Numbered from the stretch's first letter, positions 27,039 to 37,213 are shown. The stretch: DNA of 64,000 nucleotides from Lachnospiraceae bacterium (GCA_028692395.1 JAQUXP010000002.1:1-64000), one strand, 5' to 3'. Made by a program: numbers and translations. The notes: generated by a model not told the origin, from the letters alone.

Positions 27039-27629
27039 ATGTGGACAAGAACAATGTTTGAAACTGACTTTTATCATGTAATTAGTTGGTTTTTAATATA
27101 TAGTGTATTGGGATGGGTGGTAGAATCCATCTACATGTCTTTTTGCGAAAAACGTTTTGTGAACAGAGGATTTTTACTGGGTCCCTGCTGTCCGATCTAT
27201 GGTTTTGGTGCACTGCTGGTGTACTTTATACTGCGTCCGTTTTCCGGCAATTATGTGATACTTTATGTAATAGGCTGTATCGTTCCCACGGTTTTTGAAT
27301 TTTTTGTGGCAGCATTTATGCAGATGTTTTTAGGAAAGGTCTGGTGGGACTACACGGACAAGCCTTTTAATTTCCGAGGTGTCATCTGTCTGGAAAGTAC
27401 CATAGCATGGGGCTTTTATACCTTGTTTTTATTCCTGTTTTTACAGAGGGGAGTCATGTTTCTGACGAATCTGGTTCCTTTTGAGATTGGAACCAGAATA
27501 ATTCCGATTGTTATGACAGTAGCATGCCTGGATCTTCTGATTCACATTATGATAGCGAAAAAGGAATATATGCCGGAACGAATTGAAAGTGTGCTTAATT
27601 CCATCGCAAATTTTAAACTGCGTCGTTAA
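27039..27629 (+). CDS. CmpB-type putative ABC transporter membrane protein (PF06541)
   Basis: 196-residue polytopic membrane protein with about five helices. SVLGWVVESIY, FVNRGFLLGPCCPIYGFGA and NFRGVICLEST are typical of the PF06541 family, named putative ABC-transporter type IV though no ATPase is associated here. Function unknown. GGAGGG ribosome site lies before ATG 27039. Confidence 0.75.
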   Translation: MWTRTMFETDFYHVISWFLIYSVLGWVVESIYMSFCEKRFVNRGFLLGPCCPIYGFGALLVYFILRPFSGNYVILYVIGCIVPTVFEFFVAAFMQMFLGKVWWDYTDKPFNFRGVICLESTIAWGFYTLFLFLFLQRGVMFLTNLVPFEIGTRIIPIVMTVACLDLLIHIMIAKKEYMPERIESVLNSIANFKLRR

Positions 27630-27649
27630 AAAGTATAGAAAATTTTTTG

Positions 27650-27720
27650 AGGAACGGTTTCCTGAGAGGAAAGACAAATTTTTGTTTTTCACTTCTGGAA
27701 ACCGTTCCTTCTGTCATTTT
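27650..27720 (+). terminator. Long hairpin terminator
   Basis: AGGAACGGTTTCC (27650-27662) pairs with GGAAACCGTTCCT (27697-27709) around an AT-rich loop, with a T-run at the end. Confidence 0.65.
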
Positions 27721-27770
27721 TTAGGATGGGGGACATAAAGTATATAAGAATACCTGAAACAGGAGCCATT

Positions 27771-28943
27771 ATGAGAAGATGGATAGCTTGGATTCTTGTC
27801 TGGATGATGATCTGCCTGGTACCGGTTCGTGCAGTCCATGCAGAATTAACATTGTCTTCCCCCAGTACGATTCTGATTGAGGCATCAACAGGTCAGGTGG
27901 TGTATGAACAAAATGCAGATGAGATCAGAAGTCCTGCCAGTATTACGAAGATTATGACACTGCTGCTGATCTACGAAGCATTAGAAAAAGGTTCTCTGCA
28001 TCTGGAGGACATGGTGACAGTGAGTGCTCATGCCAAAAGTATGGGCGGTTCCCAGGTGTTTCTGGAAGAGGGGGAACAGCAAAACGTGGAAACTATGATC
28101 AAGTGCATCGTGATAGCCTCGGGAAATGATGCCTCAGTTGCCATGGCTGAGCATCTGGCAGGAAGTGAACAGGAATTTGTAGACCGGATGAATCAGCGTG
28201 CAGGGGAGCTTGGGATGAAAAATACCCATTTTATTGACTGCTGTGGTCTGTCCGATTCCAAGGACCATTACACTACTGCATCGGATGTAGCGGTGATGTC
28301 TCGAATGCTTATTACGGCTCACCCTCAGATTCTTACATATTCTTCTATCTGGATGGAAGATATTGTGCATGTGACAAAAAAAGGTTCCAGTCCTTTTACC
28401 CTGTCCAACACGAATAAACTGATTCGAAGCTATGAAGGCTGTCTTGGATTAAAAACAGGAAGCACCAGTGTTGCCAAGTACTGTGTTTCCGCAGTTGCAA
28501 TGAGAAATGATATTACCCTGATTGCTGTGGTTATGGGGGCCCCGGATCATAAGGTGCGTTTTGCAGATGCGGCATCCATGTTAAATTACGGTTTTGGCAC
28601 CTGCAGGCTGTATAAAGATGAGAACCAGAAGCTTACGGAGCAGGTTCAGGTATCTGGCGGCGTCACCCATCAGGTTGGTGTTCAGATGCAGGAGCAGTTC
28701 CATTTTCTTGATACAAGCGGAAAAGACCTCAGCAAGATCCAGCGAAAACTGGAGCTGGAAGACCAGATAAAGGCTCCGGTGAAAAAAGGCACAAAAATCG
28801 GTGAAGCGGTCTATACACTGGATGGAGGAAAAATCGGTTCAGCCGCCCTTGTGGCATCTGAAAATATAAAAAAGGCCGGGTTCCTGGACTGTATTGGTAT
28901 GGTCTGGAAGAAGTTACTGTTTTCAAATGCTTCACAGATATGA
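27771..28943 (+). CDS. D-alanyl-D-alanine carboxypeptidase (DacF/PBP5 type)
   Basis: Low-molecular-weight penicillin-binding protein that trims peptidoglycan stem peptides. Signal peptide (WIAWILVWMMICLVPVRAVHA), then serine-peptidase motifs S-I-T-K, SGN and KTGS, and a C-terminal beta-domain. 390 residues from ATG 27771, which has CAGGAG upstream and begins at the signal peptide; the upstream ATG at 27726 adds 15 residues. A second paralogue is at 61,986. Confidence 0.9.
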   Translation: MRRWIAWILVWMMICLVPVRAVHAELTLSSPSTILIEASTGQVVYEQNADEIRSPASITKIMTLLLIYEALEKGSLHLEDMVTVSAHAKSMGGSQVFLEEGEQQNVETMIKCIVIASGNDASVAMAEHLAGSEQEFVDRMNQRAGELGMKNTHFIDCCGLSDSKDHYTTASDVAVMSRMLITAHPQILTYSSIWMEDIVHVTKKGSSPFTLSNTNKLIRSYEGCLGLKTGSTSVAKYCVSAVAMRNDITLIAVVMGAPDHKVRFADAASMLNYGFGTCRLYKDENQKLTEQVQVSGGVTHQVGVQMQEQFHFLDTSGKDLSKIQRKLELEDQIKAPVKKGTKIGEAVYTLDGGKIGSAALVASENIKKAGFLDCIGMVWKKLLFSNASQI

Positions 28944-29061
28944 TAAAATGAGCGAAAGCGAAGATAATGAGAGCTTGCTCGCATTAGAAGAGCGGCGAAA
29001 TTATTGAGTGATGAAATCACGATTTTATGAGTGAAAGAAAGAGAAAGAAATAAGAGGACTT

Positions 29062-30282
29062 ATGATGAAGAAAAATCTGTATATAGAATGCTATGCCGGG
29101 ATCAGTGGTGCTTTGATCGGTGCTGCCCTGCTGGATCTTGGAGCGGATGAAGGCTTTGTAAGAGAACAGTTGCAGGCACTGTCAGGGGGAGAGTGGGATA
29201 TTGAGATCCAAAGAGTTACCGTACAGGGAATCTGTGCACTGCGTTTCTTAAGAAAGGGAACGCTTTGGAACCAGGAGGGGGAAGTATCCCTGGAGGACAT
29301 CAGACAAAGATATGAAAAGGCCTGCTTACAAGATGAGGTCCGCAGGCTGGCCCTGAGGACTTTTCAGATCCTCGCTGATGCAAAGGGAAAGGTATCAGGA
29401 AATCCTTCAGAAGATGTGACATTTCCCCTGGAAGAGGCCTGTGAGGCCATGACGGAGATTACGGTGACCGCAGCCTGTGTAGTAAATCTGGAGGTGGAAA
29501 AAATCTATTTTTCTCAGATCCTTGATGGATTCGGGCATGAAAAGACGAGGGATGGATTTTTACCGGTTCCGCTTCCCACAGTACTTGCCATCGCAGAAGC
29601 CTGTCATATGCCAATCGTGCTTCGCCAGCAAGGACAGCTCATACAGGAGGGGGCTTGTATCACTCCAGTAGGAGCCGCCCTTGCGGCCGCCCTGTGTGAG
29701 AATTTTGACGAGACACCGGAGGTGCTGCGGGTAATTCGAACCGGTATTGGTACGGACACAGATGCTGGTATCAGTGCAACTCCACCTATCCTGCGGGCGC
29801 TTTTACTGAAGGAGTCCAGGACTTCAGAACAGGAAGAAAAGGAAACGGTTTGTGTGCTGGAAACTAATATTGATGACGCTTCCGGGGAACAGCTGGGGTA
29901 TGCCATCGAGCTTCTGATGAAGGCCGGAGCACGGGACGCAAGTGCCATACCGATTCTGATGAAGAAACATCGTCCGGCTTTTCTTCTCCAGGTAATCTGC
30001 GGAGAGGAAAAAAGAGAGGAGATGGAGCATATTATATTCCGGGAGACTACCAGTATCGGACTTCGCAGATACCGGGAGTCCCGCAGTGTACTGCCAAGAG
30101 CCTTTGAAAAGGTAGAAACCCGGTTTGGACCGATCACCTGCAAGGTGTGTACTCATCATGGAGAACGCTTTTATTATCCTGAGTATGAAGAGGTTGCCAG
30201 AATTGCGGAGAAACAGGGAATCAGCTTCTGGGAGGTTTATCACCAGTGTAAGGATTGCGGAAATTCAAAAGATATAGTATGA
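29062..30282 (+). CDS. larC: LarC family nickel insertion protein
   Basis: LarC inserts nickel into the pincer cofactor of lactate racemase and related enzymes. 406 residues in one frame, without the frameshift known in Lactiplantibacillus larC. The N-terminal motif normally reading GISGDM is GISGAL here, so an acidic residue is missing. C-terminal LETNIDDASGEQLGYAIELL and VCTHHGERFYYPEY match the family. larA, larB and larE are not in the window. GAGG ribosome site; ATG 29062 or 29065 are both possible. Confidence 0.82.
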   Translation: MMKKNLYIECYAGISGALIGAALLDLGADEGFVREQLQALSGGEWDIEIQRVTVQGICALRFLRKGTLWNQEGEVSLEDIRQRYEKACLQDEVRRLALRTFQILADAKGKVSGNPSEDVTFPLEEACEAMTEITVTAACVVNLEVEKIYFSQILDGFGHEKTRDGFLPVPLPTVLAIAEACHMPIVLRQQGQLIQEGACITPVGAALAAALCENFDETPEVLRVIRTGIGTDTDAGISATPPILRALLLKESRTSEQEEKETVCVLETNIDDASGEQLGYAIELLMKAGARDASAIPILMKKHRPAFLLQVICGEEKREEMEHIIFRETTSIGLRRYRESRSVLPRAFEKVETRFGPITCKVCTHHGERFYYPEYEEVARIAEKQGISFWEVYHQCKDCGNSKDIV

Positions 30283-30283
30283 T
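30255..30283 (+). promoter_or_regulatory. Promoter of the phosphoesterase gene
   Basis: TTGCGG (30255-30260), 17-base spacer, TATGAT (30278-30283). The expected transcript start falls at or next to the ATG at 30290. Confidence 0.55.
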
Positions 30284-30289
30284 ACAGAT

Positions 30290-31117
30290 ATGAAAAAATT
30301 TAAGATACAATCATACCGTGTAGAGTCCGGGAAAATGTTGACATTTCAGGATAAGCCACAGGAACACCACCTGCGGTTTGTCTTTGTGACGGATCTGCAC
30401 AATATATCCTTTGGAGAGAACAATGAACAGCTGGTTTTGGCTGTAAAGAATATGAATCCGGATGCCGTACTTTTTGGTGGGGATCTGGTTCTTGGCAAAC
30501 CGGGAGAGTCCTTCGCAGACGCCATGAGCTTTGTGAAGCGTGTCGCAGAGCTGTATCCAACCTTTTATGCCAATGGAAACCATGAGCAGCGGCTGCGTCT
30601 GTATCCGGAGACCTATGGAACTATGTATGAAGCGTTTCACAGGGAGCTTGCAGCTACCAAAGCGGTCTATCTTGTAAATGAATCTGCAACTATGACACTT
30701 AAGGGGATTCCGGTCTGTATTCATGGATTTGAGGCAAAGCGGGAATATTATAAACGTCTGCAGGGAAGAAGGTTCCGGATGCCTCTTTCGGAGCTTGAGG
30801 CGGTATTTCAAAAGCCGGATAAAGGACAGTATCACATACTGCTTGCCCACAATCCGGCATTTACAGAGACTTATCTGGACTGGGGTGCAGATCTGACCTT
30901 CTGCGGTCATTTTCATGGGGGTGTGGTTCGGCTTGGAAAGCATCACGGGCTGATTGATCCCAACCTGAATCTTTTTTCAAAGTATTGCTATGGCATGTTT
31001 GAGCGGGAGGACAGGAGGGTGATTGTGAGCTCCGGGCTTGGCGAGCATACCGTGCCATTTCGGATTCATAATCCCTATGAAATAGTTGTGACGGATGTGC
31101 ATTTTCGTGAAAAATAA
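30290..31117 (+). CDS. Calcineurin-like metallophosphoesterase
   Basis: 275 residues. Metal-binding motifs in order: FVTDLHN, GGDLV, NGNHE, a late LAHNP and CGHFHGG; these define the YkuE/YaeI-like group. The first motif has DLH as usual. No signal peptide or membrane anchor is evident. Substrate unknown; relatives act on UDP-diacylglucosamine or nucleotides. No ribosome site precedes the ATG, and the promoter is so close that the mRNA may be leaderless. Confidence 0.85.
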   Translation: MKKFKIQSYRVESGKMLTFQDKPQEHHLRFVFVTDLHNISFGENNEQLVLAVKNMNPDAVLFGGDLVLGKPGESFADAMSFVKRVAELYPTFYANGNHEQRLRLYPETYGTMYEAFHRELAATKAVYLVNESATMTLKGIPVCIHGFEAKREYYKRLQGRRFRMPLSELEAVFQKPDKGQYHILLAHNPAFTETYLDWGADLTFCGHFHGGVVRLGKHHGLIDPNLNLFSKYCYGMFEREDRRVIVSSGLGEHTVPFRIHNPYEIVVTDVHFREK

Positions 31118-31136
31118 AGTAAAGTGAGAAAACATT

Positions 31137-31907
31137 ATGGGAATTCCTGTTAAGCTTCCGGTGTTCGAAGGACCGCTGGACCTACTGCTGCATTTGATCG
31201 ACAAGAATAAGATAGATATCTATGATATTCCAATTGTTGAGGTGACCGATCAGTATCTTGCCTATGTACGTCAGATGAATCACGAGGATCTGGATGTGAT
31301 GAGTGAGTTTATGGTTATGGCCGCAACGCTGATTGATATCAAATGCCGTATGCTGCTTCCCAAGGAAGTGAATGAAGACGGTGAGGAAGAGGATCCAAGA
31401 GACGAACTGGTGCAGCAGCTGCTGGAATATAAGATGTACAAGTATATGTCCTATGAATTGAGAGACCGTATGGCAGAGGCGTGTAAGCTGGTTTATAAAA
31501 AGCAGAATCTGCCAAAGGAGGTGCTGCGTTACAGGGTTCCGGTAGAGACAGACAAGCTGTTAGATGGTCTGACATTGGAGAAACTAAATGATATCTTTCG
31601 ATCGATTATCCGAAAGCAGGAAGATAAGATTGACCCTATTCGAAGTAAATTTGGTCAGATTGAACAGGAAGAAGTTTCCATGTCGGATAAGATGACCTAT
31701 GTGGAACAGTTTGCTCTAAAACAGCGGAGATTCAGCTTTCGCAGTCTGCTGGAGAGCCAGTGCAGCAAGACCCAGGTGATTGTAACATTTCTTGCAATCC
31801 TGGAACTTATGAAAACCGGAAAGATCAGTATAAGCCAGAAGGAGATTTTCGGCGATATTGAGATTGAATCACTGGAAACGGAGAACAGGGAAGGACAGGA
31901 AGGATAG
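31137..31907 (+). CDS. scpA: Segregation and condensation protein A
   Basis: Kleisin subunit of the bacterial SMC condensin. 256 residues; LPVFEGPLDLLLHLIDKNKIDIYDIPI is split across the start and is the family's hallmark N-terminus (residues 4-30), with a winged-helix C-terminus. It precedes scpB by 5 bases, the usual arrangement. Confidence 0.96.
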   Translation: MGIPVKLPVFEGPLDLLLHLIDKNKIDIYDIPIVEVTDQYLAYVRQMNHEDLDVMSEFMVMAATLIDIKCRMLLPKEVNEDGEEEDPRDELVQQLLEYKMYKYMSYELRDRMAEACKLVYKKQNLPKEVLRYRVPVETDKLLDGLTLEKLNDIFRSIIRKQEDKIDPIRSKFGQIEQEEVSMSDKMTYVEQFALKQRRFSFRSLLESQCSKTQVIVTFLAILELMKTGKISISQKEIFGDIEIESLETENREGQEG

Positions 31908-31912
31908 AGGAC

Positions 31913-32485
31913 ATGGAAGACAGAGAGAAACTTGAGGGAGCCGTGGAGGCGATTTTATTTTCCATGGGAGAATCAGTGGAAGTCACCAAGCTGGCAAAGG
32001 CAATCGGGCTGGAGGTAGATGAGACTCACAAGCTGATTCATACAATGATGGAGCGGTATCAGACAGAGGAGCGGGGAATCCAGATCATAGAGCTGGAGGA
32101 AGCCTATCAGATGTGTACAAAACAGGAATATTATGATTATCTGATTCAGATTGCACTGCAGCCCAAGGAGGCTTCACTTTCGGATGTTATGCTGGAAACC
32201 CTGTCCATCATAGCGTACAAGCAGCCGGTGACCAAAGCAGAGATGGAGAAAATACGTGGTGTTAAGTGCGATCATGCAGTGAATAAGCTGATTGAATATA
32301 ATCTTGTTCAGGAGCTGGGACGGCTGGATGCCCCGGGACGTCCCATACTCTTTGGAACAACAGAAGAATTCCTCAGAAACTTTGGCGTGGATTCCAAGGA
32401 TAATCTGCCTGCTATCAACCCTGTGAAGCTGGAGGATTTTAAGGCAGAGGTGGAAGAGGAAATGAAGGTAAAAGTAGACATTTAA
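31913..32485 (+). CDS. scpB: Segregation and condensation protein B
   Basis: ScpA partner with two winged-helix domains, 190 residues. EAILFSMGE, SIIAYKQPVTKAEME and LGRLDAPGRPILFGTTEEFLRNFG are family motifs. Co-transcribed with scpA. Confidence 0.96.
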   Translation: MEDREKLEGAVEAILFSMGESVEVTKLAKAIGLEVDETHKLIHTMMERYQTEERGIQIIELEEAYQMCTKQEYYDYLIQIALQPKEASLSDVMLETLSIIAYKQPVTKAEMEKIRGVKCDHAVNKLIEYNLVQELGRLDAPGRPILFGTTEEFLRNFGVDSKDNLPAINPVKLEDFKAEVEEEMKVKVDI

Positions 32486-32503
32486 AAAAAGCGGAGGAGA
32501 GCT

Positions 32504-33298
32504 ATGCCAACCACCTATACGCACATACGTTTTGGAAAAGAAGTATATCGAAGACTGCCACAGACAACAAGACATATAATTGCAGAAAATCAGGCACTTT
32601 TTCTTACCGGACTGCAGGGTCCGGATCTCTTTTTTTACTGTAATCCCCTGTCCTTCAATAGAGTGGTAAAATTGGGACATCAGATGCATGAGAACCTGGC
32701 ATCTGATTTTTTTGACCATGCAGCAAAGGTTTATCAAAAGCAGCCTTCCCAGCAGATGCTTTCTTATCTTCTGGGCTTTGGATGCCATTATCTGCTGGAT
32801 TCCACCTGCCATGGTTATATTAATGCCTATGCGGCAGGACATCGCACTTCTCATGCCTGTCAGGAGACAGAGCTTGATCGCAGTTATCTTCTGAAGGACA
32901 AAAAAAGGCCCCTGGGATATCCAAGGGCTGCGGGCATACTGAAAGGAGAAGAGGTGGAAGTAGAGATCATTCATCGCCTTTTCAAACAGGTTTCTATGAA
33001 AGATCTTAGGAAAACACTGAAAGGGCTTCACCTCTACACGGGACTTTTGAATACAAAGCATCGGCTGCTAAATGACGCTTTTGCCGCAGGTATGAAGCTT
33101 TTGCAGATGGACAAAAGTATTGCTGATCAGCTGATGCGTCCAAGACCCGTGGAGGAAGCCGCCATACCGGTTGCCAATCTCATGGCCCTTTACCAAAAAG
33201 CCCTTCAGGAAGCCCCGGAGAGCCTCAGGAACCTTCAGCAGTACCTGATGGGAGAATTACCTCAATTATCATCACGCTATCACCATAACTTCTGCTAA
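32504..33298 (+). CDS. Zinc-dependent phospholipase C-like protein
   Basis: 264 residues. The N-terminal TTYTHIRFGKEV, GLQGPDLFFY and GCHYLLDSTCHGYIN segments supply the His/Asp zinc ligands of the zinc-dependent phospholipase C family (PF00882). There is no signal peptide, so a secreted lipase role is unlikely. Good GGAGGAG ribosome site, 18 bases after scpB. Real substrate unknown. Confidence 0.78.
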   Translation: MPTTYTHIRFGKEVYRRLPQTTRHIIAENQALFLTGLQGPDLFFYCNPLSFNRVVKLGHQMHENLASDFFDHAAKVYQKQPSQQMLSYLLGFGCHYLLDSTCHGYINAYAAGHRTSHACQETELDRSYLLKDKKRPLGYPRAAGILKGEEVEVEIIHRLFKQVSMKDLRKTLKGLHLYTGLLNTKHRLLNDAFAAGMKLLQMDKSIADQLMRPRPVEEAAIPVANLMALYQKALQEAPESLRNLQQYLMGELPQLSSRYHHNFC

Positions 33299-33304
33299 TT
33301 TTGC

Positions 33305-33368
33305 ACTGCAGGCAGTGAGCACATTCTCTGAGTGAAATGAGTTTGTGTTCACTGCCTGCAGTTTTTTG
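33305..33368. terminator. Bidirectional terminator between convergent genes
   Basis: CTGCAGGCAGTGAGCACA pairs with TGTGTTCACTGCCTGCAG, with T residues on the plus-strand side. It separates the phospholipase-like gene from the convergent polyamine operon. Confidence 0.8.
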
Positions 33369-33400
33369 CAAAGTCCAGTTATTTTTTATAAACCCGATCG

Positions 33401-35305
33401 CTAGGAGGCTTTCACCTGGCGCCAGAGATCGGCATAGAGTTCCTCGGTGTCTTTGCCAAGATACTGGTAGGTTTCCAGATCGGTTATCCGGGTTACATCC
33501 GGGAAGAGGATCGGACTGTTTTTTACTTCCTCATCCTCGATAAGAGCCTGCGCTGCGGTATTTGGAGTAGCATAGGTAATGTACTCAAAGTTTTTCAGTG
33601 CAATATCAGGGCGGCACATAAAGTTTAGGAATGCTTCTGCATTTTCAGTATGTTCCGCATTCTTTGGAATGACCCAGGAGTCAATCCAGAGGTTACTGCC
33701 CTCGTCGGGAACTACATATTCCAGGTCCGGATTTTCATGCTGCATATACAGAAGCTCACCGGAGAAGGTTACACCCAGAGCGGCTTCTCCACTGATCATC
33801 TTGTCCCGCATCTGATCCACACAGTAAGCCTGTATCAGTGGCTTTTCTGCAATCAGCTTGTCTTTTGCCTGCTGAAGCTGCGCAATATTGGTAGAGTTGG
33901 AGGAAAAGCCCAGGCTCTTTAGAGCAACCGTAAAGGCATCCCGGACAGAATCCTGCATCAGGATATTATCACGGTACTTGCTGTCCCAGAGAATCTCCCA
34001 GCTGGTAACCGGTTCCTTGACCAGGGTTTTATTGTATACGATTCCCAGGGTTCCCCAGCAGTATGGAATAGTGTATTCGTTGTCAGGATCAAATTCCTGT
34101 GACTGTTTCAGATACTGGGATCCAATATTTGCATAATTGGGAATATGGTCATAATTGATCTTTGCCAGCAAATCATTTTTAATCATCTTGTCAATCATAT
34201 AGTCCGAGGGGCATACCACATCATAGGCGATGGCGCCGGACTGAATCTTCGGATACATAATCTCATTTGTCTCAAATTCTTCGTAGATTACATGGATTCC
34301 GGTTTCTTCCTCAAACTGATCCAAAACTTCCGGATCGATGTATTCTCCCCAGTTATATACGATAACTTCATTGCCGGAGGAGAAGGTATTCTCACCTCCG
34401 TAATAGATACCTCCGCCTACGATAACCAGAACCAGCATAACCGGTACAATTCTGCCAAAGATCAGGCGCTTTGAGAAGCGGCGGGTTTTTTTGCCCGAGG
34501 CGATTCGTGCCAGTTCCGCCGCACGAAGAGCAGCTTTGGATTTCGCATCAGAAGGATTCATATTAATAAGAATCAAAAGCAGTAGTACGGTGGCAAAAAG
34601 GATGGTGGAAAGTGCATACATTTCCGGCTTGATTCCCTTACGAACCTCCGCATAGATCTTGGTGGAGAGGGTATCCACTCCGGGCCCCTTGGTAAAATAA
34701 GTAATGACAAAGTCATCCAGTGACATGGTAAATGCCAGCATAAAGCCGGAGAGCACACCGGGAAGAATGTCAGGGAAAATAACCTTAAAAAATGCATAAA
34801 CCGGAGAAGCTCCCAGATCCAGGGCAGCCTCATAGGTATAACGGCTGGTCTGTTTCAGCTTTGGCATGACACTTAGGATCACGTAGGGAATATTAAACGT
34901 AATATGGGCCATGAGAATCGTGGAAAAGCCCAGATTCACTCTTGCAATTATAAATAAAAGCATGAGAGAGATACCCATGACAATCTCACCGTTTAGCATG
35001 GGGATATTGGTCACTCCGGTGTAGATGGTACGCCAGCGTCTGGACATGCTGTTCATACCGATGGAGGCCAGTGTTCCAAGAATCGTGGCAATGGCTGCAG
35101 CCAGCAAGGAGATGATCAGTGTGGTATACAGAGCCTGCATAATCTCGGAATTCTGAAAAAGAGAGACATACCATTTTCCCGTAAAGCCCCCCCACTTGGA
35201 ACGGGTTTTAGAGGAGTTAAAGGACAGTACAATTAAAGTCACAATAGGAGCATACATCAAAAATAAAATCAGGGCCATGTAGATTCGTGTAAGATGTTTT
35301 TTCAA
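33401..35305 (-). CDS. potCD: Spermidine/putrescine ABC transporter PotC-PotD fusion
   Basis: One 634-residue polypeptide joins permease and substrate-binding protein. Residues 1-265 are PotC (six helices, EAA loop AALDLGASPVYAFFKVIFP). After a basic linker (KKTRRFSKR) a further transmembrane segment (VPVMLVLVIVGGGIYYGG, about 290-307) anchors the PotD domain outside (VYNWGEYIDPEVLDQFEEET, DVVCPSDYMI, WIDSWVIPK). The start overlaps potB by four bases (ATGA). Such fusions are known in Firmicutes. It keeps the binding protein tethered to the channel. Confidence 0.94.
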   Translation of the reverse strand: MKKHLTRIYMALILFLMYAPIVTLIVLSFNSSKTRSKWGGFTGKWYVSLFQNSEIMQALYTTLIISLLAAAIATILGTLASIGMNSMSRRWRTIYTGVTNIPMLNGEIVMGISLMLLFIIARVNLGFSTILMAHITFNIPYVILSVMPKLKQTSRYTYEAALDLGASPVYAFFKVIFPDILPGVLSGFMLAFTMSLDDFVITYFTKGPGVDTLSTKIYAEVRKGIKPEMYALSTILFATVLLLLILINMNPSDAKSKAALRAAELARIASGKKTRRFSKRLIFGRIVPVMLVLVIVGGGIYYGGENTFSSGNEVIVYNWGEYIDPEVLDQFEEETGIHVIYEEFETNEIMYPKIQSGAIAYDVVCPSDYMIDKMIKNDLLAKINYDHIPNYANIGSQYLKQSQEFDPDNEYTIPYCWGTLGIVYNKTLVKEPVTSWEILWDSKYRDNILMQDSVRDAFTVALKSLGFSSNSTNIAQLQQAKDKLIAEKPLIQAYCVDQMRDKMISGEAALGVTFSGELLYMQHENPDLEYVVPDEGSNLWIDSWVIPKNAEHTENAEAFLNFMCRPDIALKNFEYITYATPNTAAQALIEDEEVKNSPILFPDVTRITDLETYQYLGKDTEELYADLWRQVKAS

Positions 35306-36123
35306 AATACGCTTCCCTCCCCATCCTTATCATATTTATTTACAAAGTACATACTGATCAGAATAAAGATCATCAGCACCATGGAAAGGGCAGAGCCGGC
35401 ATTCCAGTTATTAGTCTGCTTAAATTCCTGCTCGATGACATTTCCAATTAGAAGAATCTTGCTGCCTCCCAGCAAATCGGAGATTACAAAAGTAGTCAGT
35501 GCAGGGATGAACACCATGGTGATACCACTTACAATTCCGGGAAGGGACAGGGGAATCAGAATCTTGCAAAAAGTCTGTACGCTGTTGGCTCCCAGATCCC
35601 TGGCTGCCTCCACCACATCCTTGTCAATCTTGATCAGGACATTATAGATGGGCAGCACCATAAAGGGAAGAAAATTGTAAACCATACCAAGAATGATGGC
35701 ATAGGGGGTATTGATAATATTGATATTTGGCAGGTGAAAAAAGTTCAGGATGCTGTTAATGACACCACTTTTTTCCAGAAGCGTCTGCCATGCCAGTGTG
35801 CGGAGCAGAAAGTTCATCCACATAGGCAGGATAAAAATCAGTACGATAAAGCTGGTCTGACTGACACTTCTGTTTGCCAGAATAAAGGCCAGAGGGTATG
35901 CCAGCAGAAGACAGATCAGGGTGCTCACCAAAGAGAGCAGCAGAGAAAGTCCCAGTGCTTTCAGATTCTCCGAGGAGAATACATCCGCAAAATTAGTCAG
36001 CGTAAATGCACCGGTATCCTGACTGGTAAATGCATAATAGATGATCATAATCAGCGGGATAATGACAAAGCCCACTGCCCAGACGGCATAGGGGCCTGCC
36101 AGCCAACGTTTTTTATTCTTCAA
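35302..36123 (-). CDS. potB: Spermidine/putrescine ABC transporter permease PotB
   Basis: About 273-residue permease with six helices and the EAA motif [25 protein letters not shown] favour the TTG at 36123, giving [15 protein letters not shown], since AGGAGG lies 9 bases ahead; an ATG at 36141 would add six residues and has no ribosome site. Either way it overlaps the end of potA (stop at 36113), showing translational coupling. Confidence 0.92.
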   Translation of the reverse strand: MKNKKRWLAGPYAVWAVGFVIIPLIMIIYYAFTSQDTGAFTLTNFADVFSSENLKALGLSLLLSLVSTLICLLLAYPLAFILANRSVSQTSFIVLIFILPMWMNFLLRTLAWQTLLEKSGVINSILNFFHLPNINIINTPYAIILGMVYNFLPFMVLPIYNVLIKIDKDVVEAARDLGANSVQTFCKILIPLSLPGIVSGITMVFIPALTTFVISDLLGGSKILLIGNVIEQEFKQTNNWNAGSALSMVLMIFILISMYFVNKYDKDGEGSVF

Positions 36124-37189
36124 CTCCAACCGCCTCCTCATCTTCAGATTCCGGTTTGTTCATGATCTGGATGTCAAAGGGCACAACGCTGATTCCGACT
36201 TCCTGTCCCACGGGAACCATATCCGTGCTGTGAACCAGAAGCTCAAAACCATTTGCCATAACTTCCATTTCATAGTGCACGCCCTTGAAGATCAGGTGGG
36301 TAACACGTCCGGTGATGGTTCCTTTTTCCGGTTCTACCAGGTCGATATCCTCCGGGCGGATTACCACATCCACCGGTTTGTTCCTGCCAAATCCTTCATC
36401 TACGCAGGGAAATCTGGCTCCAAGAATCTCTACCAGACGATCCTCCACCATAATTCCATCGATGATATTACTGTCCCCGATAAAGTCCGCCACAAACGCA
36501 TTTTGGGGTTCATTGTAGATGTCCTCGGGAGTACCGATCTGCTGGATATATCCCTGGTTCATAACCACGATGGTATCTGACATGGTAAGGGCCTCTTCCT
36601 GGTCATGGGTGACATAGACAAAGGTAATACCAAGCTCATTTTTCAGTCGGATCAGCTCATACTGCATGTCCTGGCGAAGCTTCAGATCCAGTGCTCCAAG
36701 GGGCTCGTCCAGAAGAAGAACCTTTGGTTCATTTACGATGGCACGGGCGATGGCGATTCGCTGCTGTTGCCCACCGGAAAGAAGGGCTGGAGAACGGTTT
36801 TCAAAGCCATCCAGATTCACAAGCTTCAGTGCATAGCGGATCTTGTCGTCAATATAGGCCTTTGTTTTATTCTTGATCTTCAGACCAAAGGCAATATTCT
36901 CTGCGATAGTCATATGGGTGAACAGTGCATATTTCTGAAAAACCGTATTCAGGGCACGTTTGTTGGGGGGAACATTGGTAATATCTGCTCCGTCAAACAT
37001 GACTTTACCGGAATCCGGGGACTCAAAACCGCCCAGAATCCGAAGGGTGGTTGTCTTTCCACAGCCGGAAGGACCAAGCAGGGTCAAAAATTCATTTTCC
37101 CTGATATAGAGGTTTAACTGATCCAGTACGTTCATGCCGTCATAGGATTTGCAAATGTCAATAAAATCAATTAATTTTTTACTCATCAT
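36113..37189 (-). CDS. potA: Spermidine/putrescine ABC transporter ATPase PotA
   Basis: 358-residue ABC ATPase: Walker [15 protein letters not shown], signature [15 protein letters not shown], Walker [14 protein letters not shown], then a TOBE-type C-terminal domain. CAGGAG ribosome site before ATG 37189. It is the first transporter gene, 24 bases after the regulator. Confidence 0.95.
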   Translation of the reverse strand: MMSKKLIDFIDICKSYDGMNVLDQLNLYIRENEFLTLLGPSGCGKTTTLRILGGFESPDSGKVMFDGADITNVPPNKRALNTVFQKYALFTHMTIAENIAFGLKIKNKTKAYIDDKIRYALKLVNLDGFENRSPALLSGGQQQRIAIARAIVNEPKVLLLDEPLGALDLKLRQDMQYELIRLKNELGITFVYVTHDQEEALTMSDTIVVMNQGYIQQIGTPEDIYNEPQNAFVADFIGDSNIIDGIMVEDRLVEILGARFPCVDEGFGRNKPVDVVIRPEDIDLVEPEKGTITGRVTHLIFKGVHYEMEVMANGFELLVHSTDMVPVGQEVGISVVPFDIQIMNKPESEDEEAVGVEE

Positions 37190-37213
37190 ATTCTCCTGTC
37201 ATAGATGTGAAGT

